Shown here piece by piece: positions 17,614 to 27,032 of a stretch of DNA of 35,915 bases. Each line of letters opens with the position of its first letter. The stretch's first letter is position 1. A program made the translations under genes and the position numbers. A model generated the notes under the pieces. It did no database searches. It had not been told where the DNA came from and saw nothing but the letters and a program-made list of their open reading frames with translations. Source of the DNA: Verrucomicrobiota bacterium (lineage in GTDB: Bacteria > Verrucomicrobiota > Verrucomicrobiia > Limisphaerales > UBA11320); assembly GCA_016199985.1 (NCBI GenBank), contig JACQFQ010000018.1, positions 1 to 35,915 of the forward strand, read 5' to 3'.

Positions 17614-18444
17614 CTAGGTCGCGTGACGGACCGTGCCGCCCGCGTTCATGGCGAGGTTGCCGCCGTCCATGGGGATGAGCGCGCCGGTGATCCACCGCGA
17701 GGCGTCGGACGCGAGCAGCACAGCAATGCCCTGAATGTCCTCTGGACATCCCAGCCGTCCGGAGGGAATGCCGCGCAGCCAGGTCGCCTTGAGTCCGGGG
17801 TTGTCCTTCATCCGTTGCTCCAGACTGGGGTTGAACACCTGGGCGGGCAGAATGGCGTTCACTCGAATTCCGAAACCGGACCATTCGGTGCTGAGCTCGC
17901 GGGTCATCTGGGCGACGGCGCCCATGGCCATGCTGTAGGCAATGTGGCCGCGTCCGAGCGCCGTGATGCTGGCGAGGGACCCGATGTTCACAATGCTGCC
18001 GCCGCCCGTTCGCAGCATGCGGCGTCCCGCCTCCTGGCAGAGCGTGAAGCGTCCGAGCACCAGGTTTCGCCACGTGCGCTCGACGTCCTCCAGTGAGATG
18101 GTTTCGGGCGGCGCGAGCACGGCGTCTCCAGCGACGTTGCCGAGGAAATCGATTCTTCCAAACGACGCGTCCATCTTCTGAAAGAGGGCCCGGATCTGCG
18201 CGGGATCGGAGACATCGCAGCAAAAGGGGATCGCCGACCGGCCCAGGGCTTGAATCTCGCGCGCCGTCGCCTCCGCTCCGGCCGCGTTGCGATCCGCCAG
18301 CAGAAGGTCGGCGCCATGCTTCGCCAGCGCGAGCGCCATCGCCTTCCCCATGCCCTGGGCGGCGCCGGAGACGAGACAGGCTTTTCCGCTGAGATTGAAC
18401 AGGTCGCTCGGATGAGGCGATGTGGAGGGAGAAGTGGAGCTCAT
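17614..18444 (-). CDS. Short-chain dehydrogenase/reductase with altered YxxxK motif
   Basis: The 276-residue product has the Rossmann fold of classical SDRs: SGAAQGMGK (26-34) for the cofactor, CCDVSD (75-80), GNVAG (102-106, the NNAG position), catalytic Asn127 and Ser156, and Tyr170. The expected Lys four residues after Tyr170 is Met174 (YSMAM; codon at 17923-17925), where AAG to ATG needs one base. In the family that Lys holds the nicotinamide ribose and lowers the pKa of the Tyr, so the enzyme may be weak, altered or inactive, unless this is a sequence error. The C-terminal region (IPSGRLGCPEDI, ITGALIPMDGG) is normal. The ATG overlaps the MFS stop as ATGA (18441-18444). It probably acts on the compound brought in by that transporter. 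Confidence 0.88.
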   Translation of the reverse strand: MSSTSPSTSPHPSDLFNLSGKACLVSGAAQGMGKAMALALAKHGADLLLADRNAAGAEATAREIQALGRSAIPFCCDVSDPAQIRALFQKMDASFGRIDFLGNVAGDAVLAPPETISLEDVERTWRNLVLGRFTLCQEAGRRMLRTGGGSIVNIGSLASITALGRGHIAYSMAMGAVAQMTRELSTEWSGFGIRVNAILPAQVFNPSLEQRMKDNPGLKATWLRGIPSGRLGCPEDIQGIAVLLASDASRWITGALIPMDGGNLAMNAGGTVRHAT

Positions 18445-19781
18445 GAAACGGAAGGATTCGGGGTCGTGATCGGGACCGCGCGGGCGGCCGAGGAGGGGAG
18501 CGGGAGCGACGGGACGCTGACGAAGCTGACAAGGATGCCCCCGAGGGCGAAACAGCCAGCGAGAAACAGCAGGCACGGGCGATCGCCGTATCCGTGGCCA
18601 CGCAGCCAACCCGTGGCGTGGTTGCCCAGATAGCCGGCGAAATTGCCAGCCATGTTGACGCATCCGATCGACACGGCGGCCGCCGAAGCCGTGAGCGTGG
18701 TTGTGGGCAGCGCCCAGAAGGGCGGCGGCCAAGCGTACGCGACCAACCCCGTGCAGAAGAGCCATCCCATGACGAGCGGGAAGGACTGCGACGGCAGGGT
18801 GCTGCCCGCTATGAAAAGGGCTGTGAGCCACTGCGCGCCGACGCAGTGCCATTTGCGATCGCCCGTCCGATCCGAGGAGTAGCCCGCCACGTAAACGCCG
18901 ACCAGGCCCGCGCAATAGAAGAGCATGCTGTAGAGCAAAGCCGCCTCGTCGGAGCCTCCCGACAGATTCTTCACCGTCGTCGGCAGCCAGAAGGTCATCG
19001 CGTACCCGCCGGTGTTGGTGGCGAAGATGCCCAACGCGAGCAGCCAGACATTGCGAAGCTTGAGCGCTTCCCACACGCTGATCTTTCCGGTCGTTTCCTT
19101 GGCCTCCGCCTCTTGACGCAGGGCGATCTCAAGGAAATCCCGCTCTTCAGGTCGGAGCCATTTCGCGTCCCGCGGTCGATCGGTCAGGTAAAAGAGCGTC
19201 AGAGCCCCGATCGCCACGGCGGGCAGGCCTTCCAGAACGAACATCCATTGCCAGCCCTTCAGGCCGAGGCCGTCGATCCGCAGGAGCTGACTCGAGACGG
19301 GGGCGCCGAGCGCCAGGCTGAACGGAACCGCCATCACCAACCCCGACAGCGCGCGCGCGCGATCCACGTTGAGGAACCAGTGCGTGAAATAGACGATGAT
19401 CCCGGGAAAAAAGCCCGCCTCGGCGACGCCCAGCAGGAAGCGCGCGATGTAAAACTGGAGGGGAGTGCGGGCAAAGGCGGTGAGCGCCGAGACCAGCCCC
19501 CAGGAAATCAGGATGCGGGCAAACCATTTGCGGGCGCTCCACCGCTCCACAAGCAATGCGCCGGGAATCTCGAGGAGCAGGTAGCCGATGAAAAAAATGC
19601 CGAAACCCGCGCCAAAGACCTCTTCGGAAAACCCAAGATCGCTTTGCATCTTGAGTTTGGCAAAGCCGGCGTTGGCGCGGTCGAGGTAGGCGATGATGTA
19701 GATCAGGAAGACGAAAGGGAGAACGCGCCACGCCACCTTGCGCCGAAGCGCCGCGGGATCCACGTTCGCGCCAGGACTCAT
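18441..19781 (-). CDS. MFS transporter, anion:cation symporter (ACS) family
   Basis: From the ATG at 19781 the product has 446 residues and about twelve membrane segments. The first helix ends in the ACS signature YLDRANAGFAKLKM (DRxN at 34-37), and the second pair contains GYLLLEIPGALLVERW, also typical of the family. ACS members carry organic anions such as hexuronates, tartrate, phthalate or hydroxyphenylacetate with protons. The frame is open further upstream, but 19781 starts with AGGAAGG nine bases before it and gives a family-like N-terminus. The gene leads a unit with the SDR and fused E1, which suggests import of a hydroxy- or oxo-acid that is then oxidised. The 255 bp before it hold no gene and no promoter I could identify with confidence. 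Confidence 0.9.
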   Translation of the reverse strand: MSPGANVDPAALRRKVAWRVLPFVFLIYIIAYLDRANAGFAKLKMQSDLGFSEEVFGAGFGIFFIGYLLLEIPGALLVERWSARKWFARILISWGLVSALTAFARTPLQFYIARFLLGVAEAGFFPGIIVYFTHWFLNVDRARALSGLVMAVPFSLALGAPVSSQLLRIDGLGLKGWQWMFVLEGLPAVAIGALTLFYLTDRPRDAKWLRPEERDFLEIALRQEAEAKETTGKISVWEALKLRNVWLLALGIFATNTGGYAMTFWLPTTVKNLSGGSDEAALLYSMLFYCAGLVGVYVAGYSSDRTGDRKWHCVGAQWLTALFIAGSTLPSQSFPLVMGWLFCTGLVAYAWPPPFWALPTTTLTASAAAVSIGCVNMAGNFAGYLGNHATGWLRGHGYGDRPCLLFLAGCFALGGILVSFVSVPSLPLPSSAARAVPITTPNPSVS

Positions 19782-19790
19782 GGCCGACGT

Positions 19791-19797
19791 CCTTCCT
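19791..19797 (-). promoter_or_regulatory. Ribosome binding site of the ACS transporter gene
   Basis: On the minus strand this reads AGGAAGG, nine bases before the ATG at 19781. It is one of the few clear Shine-Dalgarno sites in the window and decides the start of the gene. Confidence 0.65.
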
Positions 19798-20036
19798 GGA
19801 CGCCGCGCGCGGCGGAACAAGTGATCGGCTGAGACGGCATTGGGATTCGATGGCGAACCGGGCAATGTTTATTCCGCGCGACACGCCGATGGCCAGAGCA
19901 AACTCCGCGGCAACGAAGGCCAATGCGAGTTCCCCGGCGCCGCGCTGAAAGAGGAAAATGTGCGCGCTGCAAGGCAATCGGGATGGCGTAGGGCCATCCA
20001 GATCGGCTGGCCGGATGTGAACAGTCCAGGATGCGG

Positions 20037-20819
20037 CTACGGAAGGATCAGCCGCTGACCGTTGGTCCCGAAGGAGCGAACGACTCGCTGAAGCTGCAGA
20101 GTGCTGGTCTCAATGAACGAGTTGTTATTGAACAGCAGGTTGCCGGAGGGTTCGGCGGCGCCGGGGATCGTGTGGCCGCGCTCGTCCGGAACGGGATGCG
20201 TCCATTGGACCGGGGTGGCGGCCGTTACCAGAATCTCCCCGGTGGTTGTGTCGGAGGTCGGTGAAATCGTCCGATCCCCGGTCAACACCACGTTGCGTCC
20301 GTGTGTGGTGGCGGAGACGTTCAGGAAATAGCTCAGCGCCGAATCGTCCATGGACGCCAAGCTCGTCCCGCGATGGCGAATCGGATCCATCGGGCACACA
20401 AGAACCCTCGTGTTGCGGATGAAGTTCGTCAGGGCCCGGAAGTGAGGCGTGGCCTGGGTTGTGGGGATGGCTTCCCGGCTGCCGCCCTCGGCCATCGGCA
20501 GCTCCCAGGGCATTTTGTCGGCGTGATCGGCGTTGAAATCGCTCAACGCCTGCCCAATCCATTTCATGTTCTGCTGGCACTGGAGCGGGTTCTTCGTGTT
20601 CTGTCGCCGAACTTCGCGCAGTCGCGCCATCCCAAAAAACACAAGCAATCCCACTGTTCCCACCACAATACAAAGCTCGATCACCGTGAAGGCGTCTCGG
20701 CGGCGCCTGAACGTGAGCGTCTTGAGTGCTTCGCGGGGTATGGGAAAAGAATGCCTAGCCAGGGCAGGGGACGCATCCCTGGATGTTGCGTGGGTCGAGC
20801 GAGCCAACCGATGCCACAT
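20037..20819 (-). CDS. Prepilin-like protein (type IV pilin / type II secretion pseudopilin family)
   Basis: The 260-residue product has a prepilin peptidase site: basic RRRRDA then FTVIEL (Phe44 at +1, Glu48 at +5), followed by a hydrophobic helix to about 64. The leader of 43 residues is long; no ATG or GTG lies closer, so 20819 is kept. After the helix comes a globular domain rich in Thr, Asn and Pro (about 70-260) with no metal-binding or DG motif I recognise. Verrucomicrobia and Planctomycetes carry many such single pilin-like genes away from any pilus locus, and their role is mostly unknown. No secretion ATPase or other pilus gene is nearby. Confidence 0.82.
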   Translation of the reverse strand: MWHRLARSTHATSRDASPALARHSFPIPREALKTLTFRRRRDAFTVIELCIVVGTVGLLVFFGMARLREVRRQNTKNPLQCQQNMKWIGQALSDFNADHADKMPWELPMAEGGSREAIPTTQATPHFRALTNFIRNTRVLVCPMDPIRHRGTSLASMDDSALSYFLNVSATTHGRNVVLTGDRTISPTSDTTTGEILVTAATPVQWTHPVPDERGHTIPGAAEPSGNLLFNNNSFIETSTLQLQRVVRSFGTNGQRLILP

Positions 20820-20915
20820 GCTTTGTTTAGACAGAGGAGATCGGAGGAAGTTACGGGGAAATGTTTGGGGGCAGCCTCGAAGGCCGCGAGATCATCCGCG
20901 CAGGGGAGATTTGGC

Positions 20916-23168
20916 TCAGGAGAGCCCAAACCAGGGCGCGATGCGATAGGTGAGAAAGGCGAAGCCCCAGGCGAGCGCGCCCATGTAAACCCACTGAAAA
21001 AGGGGCCATCGCCAGGTGTTGGTCTCACGCCGCACGATGGCGACAGTGCTCACGCATTGGAGGGCGAACACATAGAAAACCATGAGGGCGAGGGCGATTC
21101 TCGGACGAAACTGGGCGCCGCCATCCGCCGCCTTCTGCTCCTGCAGCTTCTGCGCGAGGGTCTGCAAGCCGGCGTCGGAGTCGCGATCCAGTTCGCCCAC
21201 GTTGTAGACGAGCGACATGGTGCTCACGAACACCTCGCGCGCCGCGAACGAAGCAATGATCCCGATGCCAATCTTCCAGTCGAATCCCAGAGGACGAATC
21301 AATGGCTCGATCCCGCGCCCCAGGCGTCCCGCGAAGCTCTCCCGCAGACGTCGCCCCGCCTCCTCCTTTCTCAACTGCTCGAACGCGGCATCCCGCTCTT
21401 GCGTCGACACGCCCGCCGCGGCCGGCGCCGCTTTCGCCAGGGCCAGCCGCTGTTCGAACGCGGACTCAGCCGCGCGATCCTTGGGGTAGCTCGCGAGGAA
21501 CCACAGCAGGATGTTGATCCCCAGAATCACCGTGCCCGCGCGCCGCAGAAACAATCTCGAGCGATCCCACATGTGCCGCAGGACGACCCGCAGGAGCGGT
21601 CGCTTGTAGGGAGGAAGCTCCAAGATCAGCATTGGGGTGGGCCCTTTGAGAAGCGTCTTCTTGAAAAGCCACGCCATGGCCAGCGCGACGATGACGCCCA
21701 GCAGATACATCGCCAGCATCACCAACCCGGGGAGCTCCAAGACCCCCGCCACACGGACGCGCGGGATGCACGCGGCGATGAGCAGCGTGTAGACGGGCAG
21801 CCGCGCGGAGCAGCTCATGAGGGGAGCCACGAGGATCGTCACGAGTCGATCCTTGGGGCTCTCGATCGTTCGCGACGCCATGATCCCCGGGATGGCGCAG
21901 GCGAAGGAGCTGAGCATGGGGATGAAGCTTTTTCCATGCAGCCCCACCTTGCTCATCAGGCGGTCCATGAGAAACGCCGCGCGCGCCATGTAGCCCGTGT
22001 CCTCCAGCAATCCAATGAAGAAGAAGAGGAGGCAAATCTGGGGGAGGAAGACCGCCACCGCGCCGGCCCCCTTAAACACGCCGAGCTCGATCAGCTCGTT
22101 CAGCGGTCCCGGCGGCATCTGACGCGAAACCCAGCGCCCCATCGACTCGACGCCCCACTCAATCCAGGCCTTCGGCGTTTCGGCGAGGCTGAAAATGCCT
22201 TGGAAAATGAGGGCCATGATCGCGACAAAGATCACAAGTCCCCAAACGCGATCGGTGACGACGCGATCGATCTTGTCCGTGGTGGAATCCCCGTGTATGG
22301 GCGCGCAGGTCGACACCATCTGCTCGATCGCGCTCACGCGGGCGTAACGAGCCTCAATGGGCACGCTGCGCCAGTCCACTCCCTGGCTCTCCAGCCGCTG
22401 ACGCGCGGCCGCGACCTGGGCCAGGAGGGCAGGGGAGTATCGGCGCGGCGAGGACTGCACGATGCGCTCATCGCTGAGGATGAGCAACGCCTCGGCGAGG
22501 GCCTGATAGCGTGTTTCGGGAAAACTTTGAGAGAGCGCCTCCGTGAGCTTCTCGGCCTCGAGCCCGTAGTTGCGCGGCAGCTCGCAGAACAGCCGGGGCG
22601 TGGAAGGGGAGGGAGGCTGAACCGCGCGGGCCGCGATCGATCGGGTGAGTTCGAGAACTCCCACGCCCGAGCTGGCGACGATCGGATGCACAGGGACGCC
22701 GAGCGCGAGGCTCAGCTGCTCCGTCTGGATGGAGACGCCGTTGTCGGTGGCGACATCCACCATGTTCAGCGCGATGACCGTGGGATAACCCAGCTCGATC
22801 ACCTGCGTGGCGAAGTAAAGGTTCCGTTGCAGGTTCGACGCGTCGACCACCACGATAACCAGGGCTGGGGAGGGCACCTCGGGCAGGCGATGGAACAGGA
22901 CGTCGCGCGCCACCTGTTCATCCAGCGACTGCGGGCTCAGGCTGTAAGTGCCAGGGAGGTCCAGGACGCGGATATTCTGGGCCGCGCCTTGCAACTCGCC
23001 TTCCTTGCGTTCGACCGTGACGCCGGGATAGTTCCCCACCTTCGCGCGCAGTCCGGTGAGAGCGTTGAAAAGGGTTGTTTTTCCGCAGTTGGGATTTCCC
23101 GTGAGCACCACATAGGGGCGGACGGACCTCGGGACGGAGCCGGGAGAGGAGGAATCCGTTGGAGACAT
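20916..23168 (-). CDS. feoB: Ferrous iron transport protein B
   Basis: The 750-residue product is the inner-membrane Fe(II) transporter. Its N-terminal GTPase domain has G1 GNPNCGKTT (24-32), G3 DLPGTYS (70-76) and G4 NMVD (135-138). A helical spacer follows to about 280. The membrane part has the usual two Gate regions (the first around MLSSFACAIPGIMASRTI) and finishes with a helix near VSTVAIVRRETNTW. Length and order are normal for the family. It is the last gene of the feo operon, 15 bp after feoA. The N-terminal 17 residues (Ser/Pro-rich) are extra but short. Uptake under low oxygen is the usual role. Confidence 0.95.
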   Translation of the reverse strand: MSPTDSSSPGSVPRSVRPYVVLTGNPNCGKTTLFNALTGLRAKVGNYPGVTVERKEGELQGAAQNIRVLDLPGTYSLSPQSLDEQVARDVLFHRLPEVPSPALVIVVVDASNLQRNLYFATQVIELGYPTVIALNMVDVATDNGVSIQTEQLSLALGVPVHPIVASSGVGVLELTRSIAARAVQPPSPSTPRLFCELPRNYGLEAEKLTEALSQSFPETRYQALAEALLILSDERIVQSSPRRYSPALLAQVAAARQRLESQGVDWRSVPIEARYARVSAIEQMVSTCAPIHGDSTTDKIDRVVTDRVWGLVIFVAIMALIFQGIFSLAETPKAWIEWGVESMGRWVSRQMPPGPLNELIELGVFKGAGAVAVFLPQICLLFFFIGLLEDTGYMARAAFLMDRLMSKVGLHGKSFIPMLSSFACAIPGIMASRTIESPKDRLVTILVAPLMSCSARLPVYTLLIAACIPRVRVAGVLELPGLVMLAMYLLGVIVALAMAWLFKKTLLKGPTPMLILELPPYKRPLLRVVLRHMWDRSRLFLRRAGTVILGINILLWFLASYPKDRAAESAFEQRLALAKAAPAAAGVSTQERDAAFEQLRKEEAGRRLRESFAGRLGRGIEPLIRPLGFDWKIGIGIIASFAAREVFVSTMSLVYNVGELDRDSDAGLQTLAQKLQEQKAADGGAQFRPRIALALMVFYVFALQCVSTVAIVRRETNTWRWPLFQWVYMGALAWGFAFLTYRIAPWFGLS

Positions 23169-23183
23169 CGTTCGTGAGCCCCG

Positions 23184-23423
23184 CTATCGCGGACGGACAA
23201 GGATTTGATCAGCGTCCTGGCGTCGCAGCGACAAGTGGTAGCCGCGAATCTTGATTTCCACGGGGTCCCCCAGCGGAGCGAAGCGGACAAGCTCGATCGG
23301 CGTTCCGACAAGAAGGCCCATCTCGAGAAGGCGGCCGCGGGATTCGGGCGCCAGGCGGACGTCGGCGACCACGGCGTGACCGCCGGGAGCGAGAGCGCTC
23401 AGCGGTTGGAGGTCTGTGGCCAT
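23184..23423 (-). CDS. feoA: FeoA-domain ferrous iron transport protein A
   Basis: The 79-residue product (ATG 23423) is a small SH3-like FeoA protein: LLEMGLLVGTPIELVRFAPLGDPVEIKIRGYHLSLR is split here into its two typical halves, LEMGLLVGTPIEL and VEIKIRGYHLSLR. A GTG at 23441 would add six residues and overlap the preceding gene by 11 bp. FeoA is thought to contact the FeoB GTPase domain and is needed for Fe(II) uptake. It lies between a second, Cys-rich FeoA gene and feoB, which starts 15 bp after it. Confidence 0.9.
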   Translation of the reverse strand: MATDLQPLSALAPGGHAVVADVRLAPESRGRLLEMGLLVGTPIELVRFAPLGDPVEIKIRGYHLSLRRQDADQILVRPR

Positions 23424-23430
23424 GACGAAG

Positions 23431-23817
23431 TCAAGCGACACAGACGGTTGAAGGCGACATCGTTTCGACCAGGATCGTCTCGGCCAACTCCGGGCTCAGC
23501 GCGAGACGCGCGTTGCATACCATGCAGATGACGCTTTGCTGGCAGCTCACGAGACGGACCTGCTGATCCTCCGCAAAGCCGATTTCGCGCAGCCGCTGGC
23601 TCGTTTCGGGAGGGCCGTTGAGCTTTCGGACCCTCAGGCGCGAGCCAACCCGGGCTTGGTTGAGCGGGCACAGGGCGGGCGCGCCGCATGGCGGGGCGGG
23701 CTGATTGTGAAAAAGAGTCGTCAAAGCTCCGGATGCGTTAACCAGTTTGAGACTGGGATTCAAGCAGGAAAATTCAGGCCATTTCTTCCATTGCCTCGTG
23801 AGAGCCTTCTTCTTCAT
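23431..23817 (-). CDS. Second FeoA-domain protein, cysteine-rich
   Basis: From the ATG at 23817 the product has 128 residues; the open frame reaches 23901 but that would overlap lepA. Residues 1-40 are basic and unassigned. The rest is FeoA-like (GSRLRVRKLNGPPETSQRL, REIGF, then ARLALSPELAETILVE). It holds seven Cys: C18, C44 and C50 around PPCGAPALCPL, C92, and the pair C98-x2-C101 where ordinary FeoA has the RGYHLSLR strand, plus C126. A metal or Fe-S site formed by these is possible but unproven. It is first in the feo operon, 7 bp before feoA's ATG, and divergent from lepA with 71 bp between the starts. Confidence 0.82.
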   Translation of the reverse strand: MKKKALTRQWKKWPEFSCLNPSLKLVNASGALTTLFHNQPAPPCGAPALCPLNQARVGSRLRVRKLNGPPETSQRLREIGFAEDQQVRLVSCQQSVICMVCNARLALSPELAETILVETMSPSTVCVA

Positions 23818-23888
23818 ACTCTCGGGCCACTCGTCTCGAGCGCAGTTGGTTGTGCGTCGGCCGGAGTGGTTATTCACAGGCTTAACTG

Positions 23889-25679
23889 ATGGACGCCGCA
23901 CACATTAGAAACTTTAGCATCATCGCGCACATTGACCACGGGAAGACCACGTTGTCGGATCGTTTGCTCCAGCGCACCGGCACCGTAGCCGATCGCAACA
24001 TGGAGGCTCAGCACCTGGACTCCATGGACCTGGAGCGCGAGCGCGGCATCACCATCAAGGCGCATCCGGTCACGATGCTTTACACGGCGAAGAACGGAGA
24101 GACCTACGAGCTCAACTTGATCGACACCCCCGGGCATGTCGACTTCGCCTACGAGGTTTCGCGAAGCCTCAGCGCCTGCGAGGGCGCGCTGCTGATCGTG
24201 GACGCGGCCCAGGGCGTCGAAGCGCAAACCGTCGCCAATCTGCACCTGGCGACGAAACAGAACCTCGAGATCATCCCCGTCATCAACAAGATCGACCTGC
24301 CGCACGCGAATGTGGATCAGGCGAAGCAGCAGCTCGAGGATATCCTCGCGATTCCCGCGGAAAACGCCATCCTCGCCAGCGCCAAGCAGGGCATCGGCAT
24401 CGACGATATCCTCGAGGCGATCGTCAAGCGCATCCCCCCGCCCAAACCCACCGGCGCGGCGTCGCTGCAGGCTTTGGGGTTCGACTCCTACTTCGACACC
24501 TACAAGGGCGTTGTCACCCACGTCCGCGTCTTCAACGGCGAGCTTCGCCCGGGCATGCAGGTCAAGCTCCTCCACTCCGGCCGCAACGTCGAGGTCAAGG
24601 AGGTCGGAAGCTTCAACCCGAAGCCTTACAAGCGCGAGAAGCTCGAGGTCGGAGAGACCGGCTACATCACCGCGAACATCAAGAGCCCGAAGGATGTGAA
24701 GATGGGCGACACGATGACCGACGCGCGAAATCCGTCTCCGCCGCTGCCGGGATTTCAGGAAATCCATCCCATGGTGTTCAGCGGGATCTATCCCATCAAC
24801 ACCGCCGACTACGAGCACCTCAAGGTCAACCTCTCCAAGCTCCAGCTGAACGACTCCGCGTTCGTGTATCAATCGGAGAGCTCGGTCGCCCTGGGTTTCG
24901 GCTTCCGCTGCGGGTTCCTGGGGCTGCTTCACATGGAGATCGTCCAGGAGCGCCTGCGCCGCGAGTACGACATGGACATCATCGCCACGTACCCGAGCGT
25001 CATCTACCGGGTGACGATGACGGACGGGACGGTCAAGGAGATCGACAACCCGGCGTTCCTGCCCGAGGCGAACTACATCCTCTCGATCGAGGAGCCGCGA
25101 GTGAAGTCTTTCATCATGTGTCCGAATGAGTATATCGGGGACATGATGGCCTTGGTGAGCGAGAAGCGCGGAACCTGCGATCAGACGGAGACTCTGGACA
25201 GCCGGCGCGTCATGCTGACGTGCACGGTGCCGCTGAACGAGATCCTGATCGACTTCCACGATCGCATCAAAAGCATCACGCGCGGCTACGGCTCGATGGA
25301 CTACGAGCACTGCGGCTACGCCGAGGCGGACATGGTGAAGCTCGACATGCTGGTGAACGCGGATGTGGTCGACGCGTTCTCATGCATCGTGCATCGGGAG
25401 AAAGCGGACAGCAGGGGACGCGCGCTGGCGGCGAAGCTGAAGGACGTGATCCCCAAGCAGCAATATCAGGTCGCCATCCAGGCCGCGATCGGGGGGAAGA
25501 TCATAGCGCGTGAAACCATCAGCGCCATGCGGAAGGACGTCACCGCGAAATGCTACGGCGGCGACATCACGCGAAAGCGCAAGCTGCTCGAGAAGCAGAA
25601 GGAAGGCAAAAAGCGCATGAAATCCATTGGCAGCGTGAACATCCCGCAGGAAGCTTTCATTGAAGTGCTAAAGACCTGA
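23889..25679 (+). CDS. lepA: Elongation factor 4 (back-translocating ribosomal GTPase LepA)
   Basis: The 596-residue product matches LepA in length and domains. The GTPase has AHIDHGKT (13-20), DTPGH (79-83) and NKID (133-136). The LepA-specific C-terminal domain ends in [21 protein letters not shown]. The characteristic [17 protein letters not shown] and GYGSMDYEH segments are present. LepA binds ribosomes stalled or mis-positioned after translocation and aids initiation or 30S assembly. lepB follows after 24 bp, the classical lepAB pair. Confidence 0.97.
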   Translation: MDAAHIRNFSIIAHIDHGKTTLSDRLLQRTGTVADRNMEAQHLDSMDLERERGITIKAHPVTMLYTAKNGETYELNLIDTPGHVDFAYEVSRSLSACEGALLIVDAAQGVEAQTVANLHLATKQNLEIIPVINKIDLPHANVDQAKQQLEDILAIPAENAILASAKQGIGIDDILEAIVKRIPPPKPTGAASLQALGFDSYFDTYKGVVTHVRVFNGELRPGMQVKLLHSGRNVEVKEVGSFNPKPYKREKLEVGETGYITANIKSPKDVKMGDTMTDARNPSPPLPGFQEIHPMVFSGIYPINTADYEHLKVNLSKLQLNDSAFVYQSESSVALGFGFRCGFLGLLHMEIVQERLRREYDMDIIATYPSVIYRVTMTDGTVKEIDNPAFLPEANYILSIEEPRVKSFIMCPNEYIGDMMALVSEKRGTCDQTETLDSRRVMLTCTVPLNEILIDFHDRIKSITRGYGSMDYEHCGYAEADMVKLDMLVNADVVDAFSCIVHREKADSRGRALAAKLKDVIPKQQYQVAIQAAIGGKIIARETISAMRKDVTAKCYGGDITRKRKLLEKQKEGKKRMKSIGSVNIPQEAFIEVLKT

Positions 25680-25703
25680 CCGTCGGCAAAGCCCCCGCAT
25701 TTT

Positions 25704-26867
25704 ATGTCACTCTTGAACTGGTTGTTGTCGTCGAAGGTTCGCGAGGCGCGCCAGATGTGCGCTCATGCTCGCAAGATTCTGGCGTCGCAGGCCGATCTGC
25801 TGTCACCCCAGGCCATCCAGGCGATGGGAGAATCCATCGCGGCCCTGCAGGCAAGCACCCGCGACAAGGTCGACGCCAAGGCCATCTCGCAGCGGATGGA
25901 GGAGCTCGACAAAAGCGCCTCCAAATGGCTGAAGCCTTATCCGCACGCGGCCTATCGGGAGAACGTCGAGGTCTTCCTCGTCGCCATCGCCGTCGCGATG
26001 GGCATCCGCACGTTCTTCCTGCAGCCCTTCAAGATCCCCACCGGCTCGATGCAGCCGACGCTCTACGGGGTGACGGCCGAGAATCACGTCGGCGATCCGG
26101 GATTCACGATCCCGGGCTCGCTCCAGCAATGGGTCGAGTCCATCTTCCATGGCGCGAGTTACTACCACATCGTCGCCGAGCACGACGGCGCGGTTTCGAT
26201 CATCGACGACCAGCCCACGCGCTTCCTCCTTTTCAACTGGAGCCAGCGATTCCGCGTCGGCGACGACCTGTACACGGTTCACTGGCCGCCCGATAATTTC
26301 TTCCGCCACGCCGGCTTGAGCGATGGCATGATGTTCCGGAAAGGCCAGGATGTGGTGAAGATGCGCGCCGTCAGCGGCGATCATCTTTTTGTCGACCGCG
26401 TGACCTACAACTTCCGTCGGCCCAGCCGCGGAGACATCGTCGTGTTCCAAACCGTCGGAATCCATGGACAAGGCATGACCGACGACCAGCATTACATCAA
26501 GCGACTCATCGGGCTGCCGGGAGAAACCGTGCAGATCGGCGATGACCACCATGTGGTCGTGGACGGCAAGCGCCTGGACAGGACCACGCCTCACTTCGAC
26601 AAGGTCTACGACGAGGAGCACTGGAAGGAAGGCGCCTACATGGGACATGTGAACGGACAATTCCAGGCCCTGGGTATGCCTCATTTCCGCGACGCGAACT
26701 ATCAGTACCATGTTCCGCCTCGGCACTTCCTTGTCATGGGCGACAACACGCTCAACAGCTCAGACTCCCGCTACTGGGGATCGTTTCCCGCCACGAACGT
26801 GATTGGGAGATCCTTCTTCGTCTATTGGCCGTTCAACTCGCGCTTCGGCTGGTGGGGTCACGACTAG
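25704..26867 (+). CDS. lepB: Signal peptidase I
   Basis: The 387-residue product removes signal peptides at the periplasmic face of the membrane. The catalytic Ser115 is in PTGSMQPTL and Lys266 in YIKRLIGLPGETV; the box near 355-372 reads MGDNTLNSSDSRYWGSFP. One membrane segment lies at about 88-105. About 85 residues before it are helical and charged, and about 100 residues separate the Ser box from the Lys region, both longer than in Escherichia coli but familiar from other PVC and Bacteroidetes peptidases. It is the second gene of the lepA-lepB unit. There is no clear Shine-Dalgarno before the ATG. Confidence 0.95.
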   Translation: MSLLNWLLSSKVREARQMCAHARKILASQADLLSPQAIQAMGESIAALQASTRDKVDAKAISQRMEELDKSASKWLKPYPHAAYRENVEVFLVAIAVAMGIRTFFLQPFKIPTGSMQPTLYGVTAENHVGDPGFTIPGSLQQWVESIFHGASYYHIVAEHDGAVSIIDDQPTRFLLFNWSQRFRVGDDLYTVHWPPDNFFRHAGLSDGMMFRKGQDVVKMRAVSGDHLFVDRVTYNFRRPSRGDIVVFQTVGIHGQGMTDDQHYIKRLIGLPGETVQIGDDHHVVVDGKRLDRTTPHFDKVYDEEHWKEGAYMGHVNGQFQALGMPHFRDANYQYHVPPRHFLVMGDNTLNSSDSRYWGSFPATNVIGRSFFVYWPFNSRFGWWGHD

Positions 26868-27032
26868 AGACCCGGTTTCTCGATGACCGGCGCGAGGCTT
26901 TGTCATCGTGATAACGCCAAGGTCTCGGATTCTGGGACGGGCTTTGTTGGACGCTGAATCAGACGACTAAGGTCGCTGCGCGCCGGGGAGCTGCATCTGG
27001 GACAAATACGAAAGAAGTGTTCAACGCTGCCG

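Noticed and set aside
20301..23177. 958-residue open frame antisense to feoB and the prepilin-like gene
   Set aside because: It is an antisense shadow; the minus-strand frames hold clear FeoB and prepilin motifs.
23874..25310. Open frame antisense to lepA
   Set aside because: LepA motifs on the plus strand are unmistakable, so this is a shadow of GC-rich codons.
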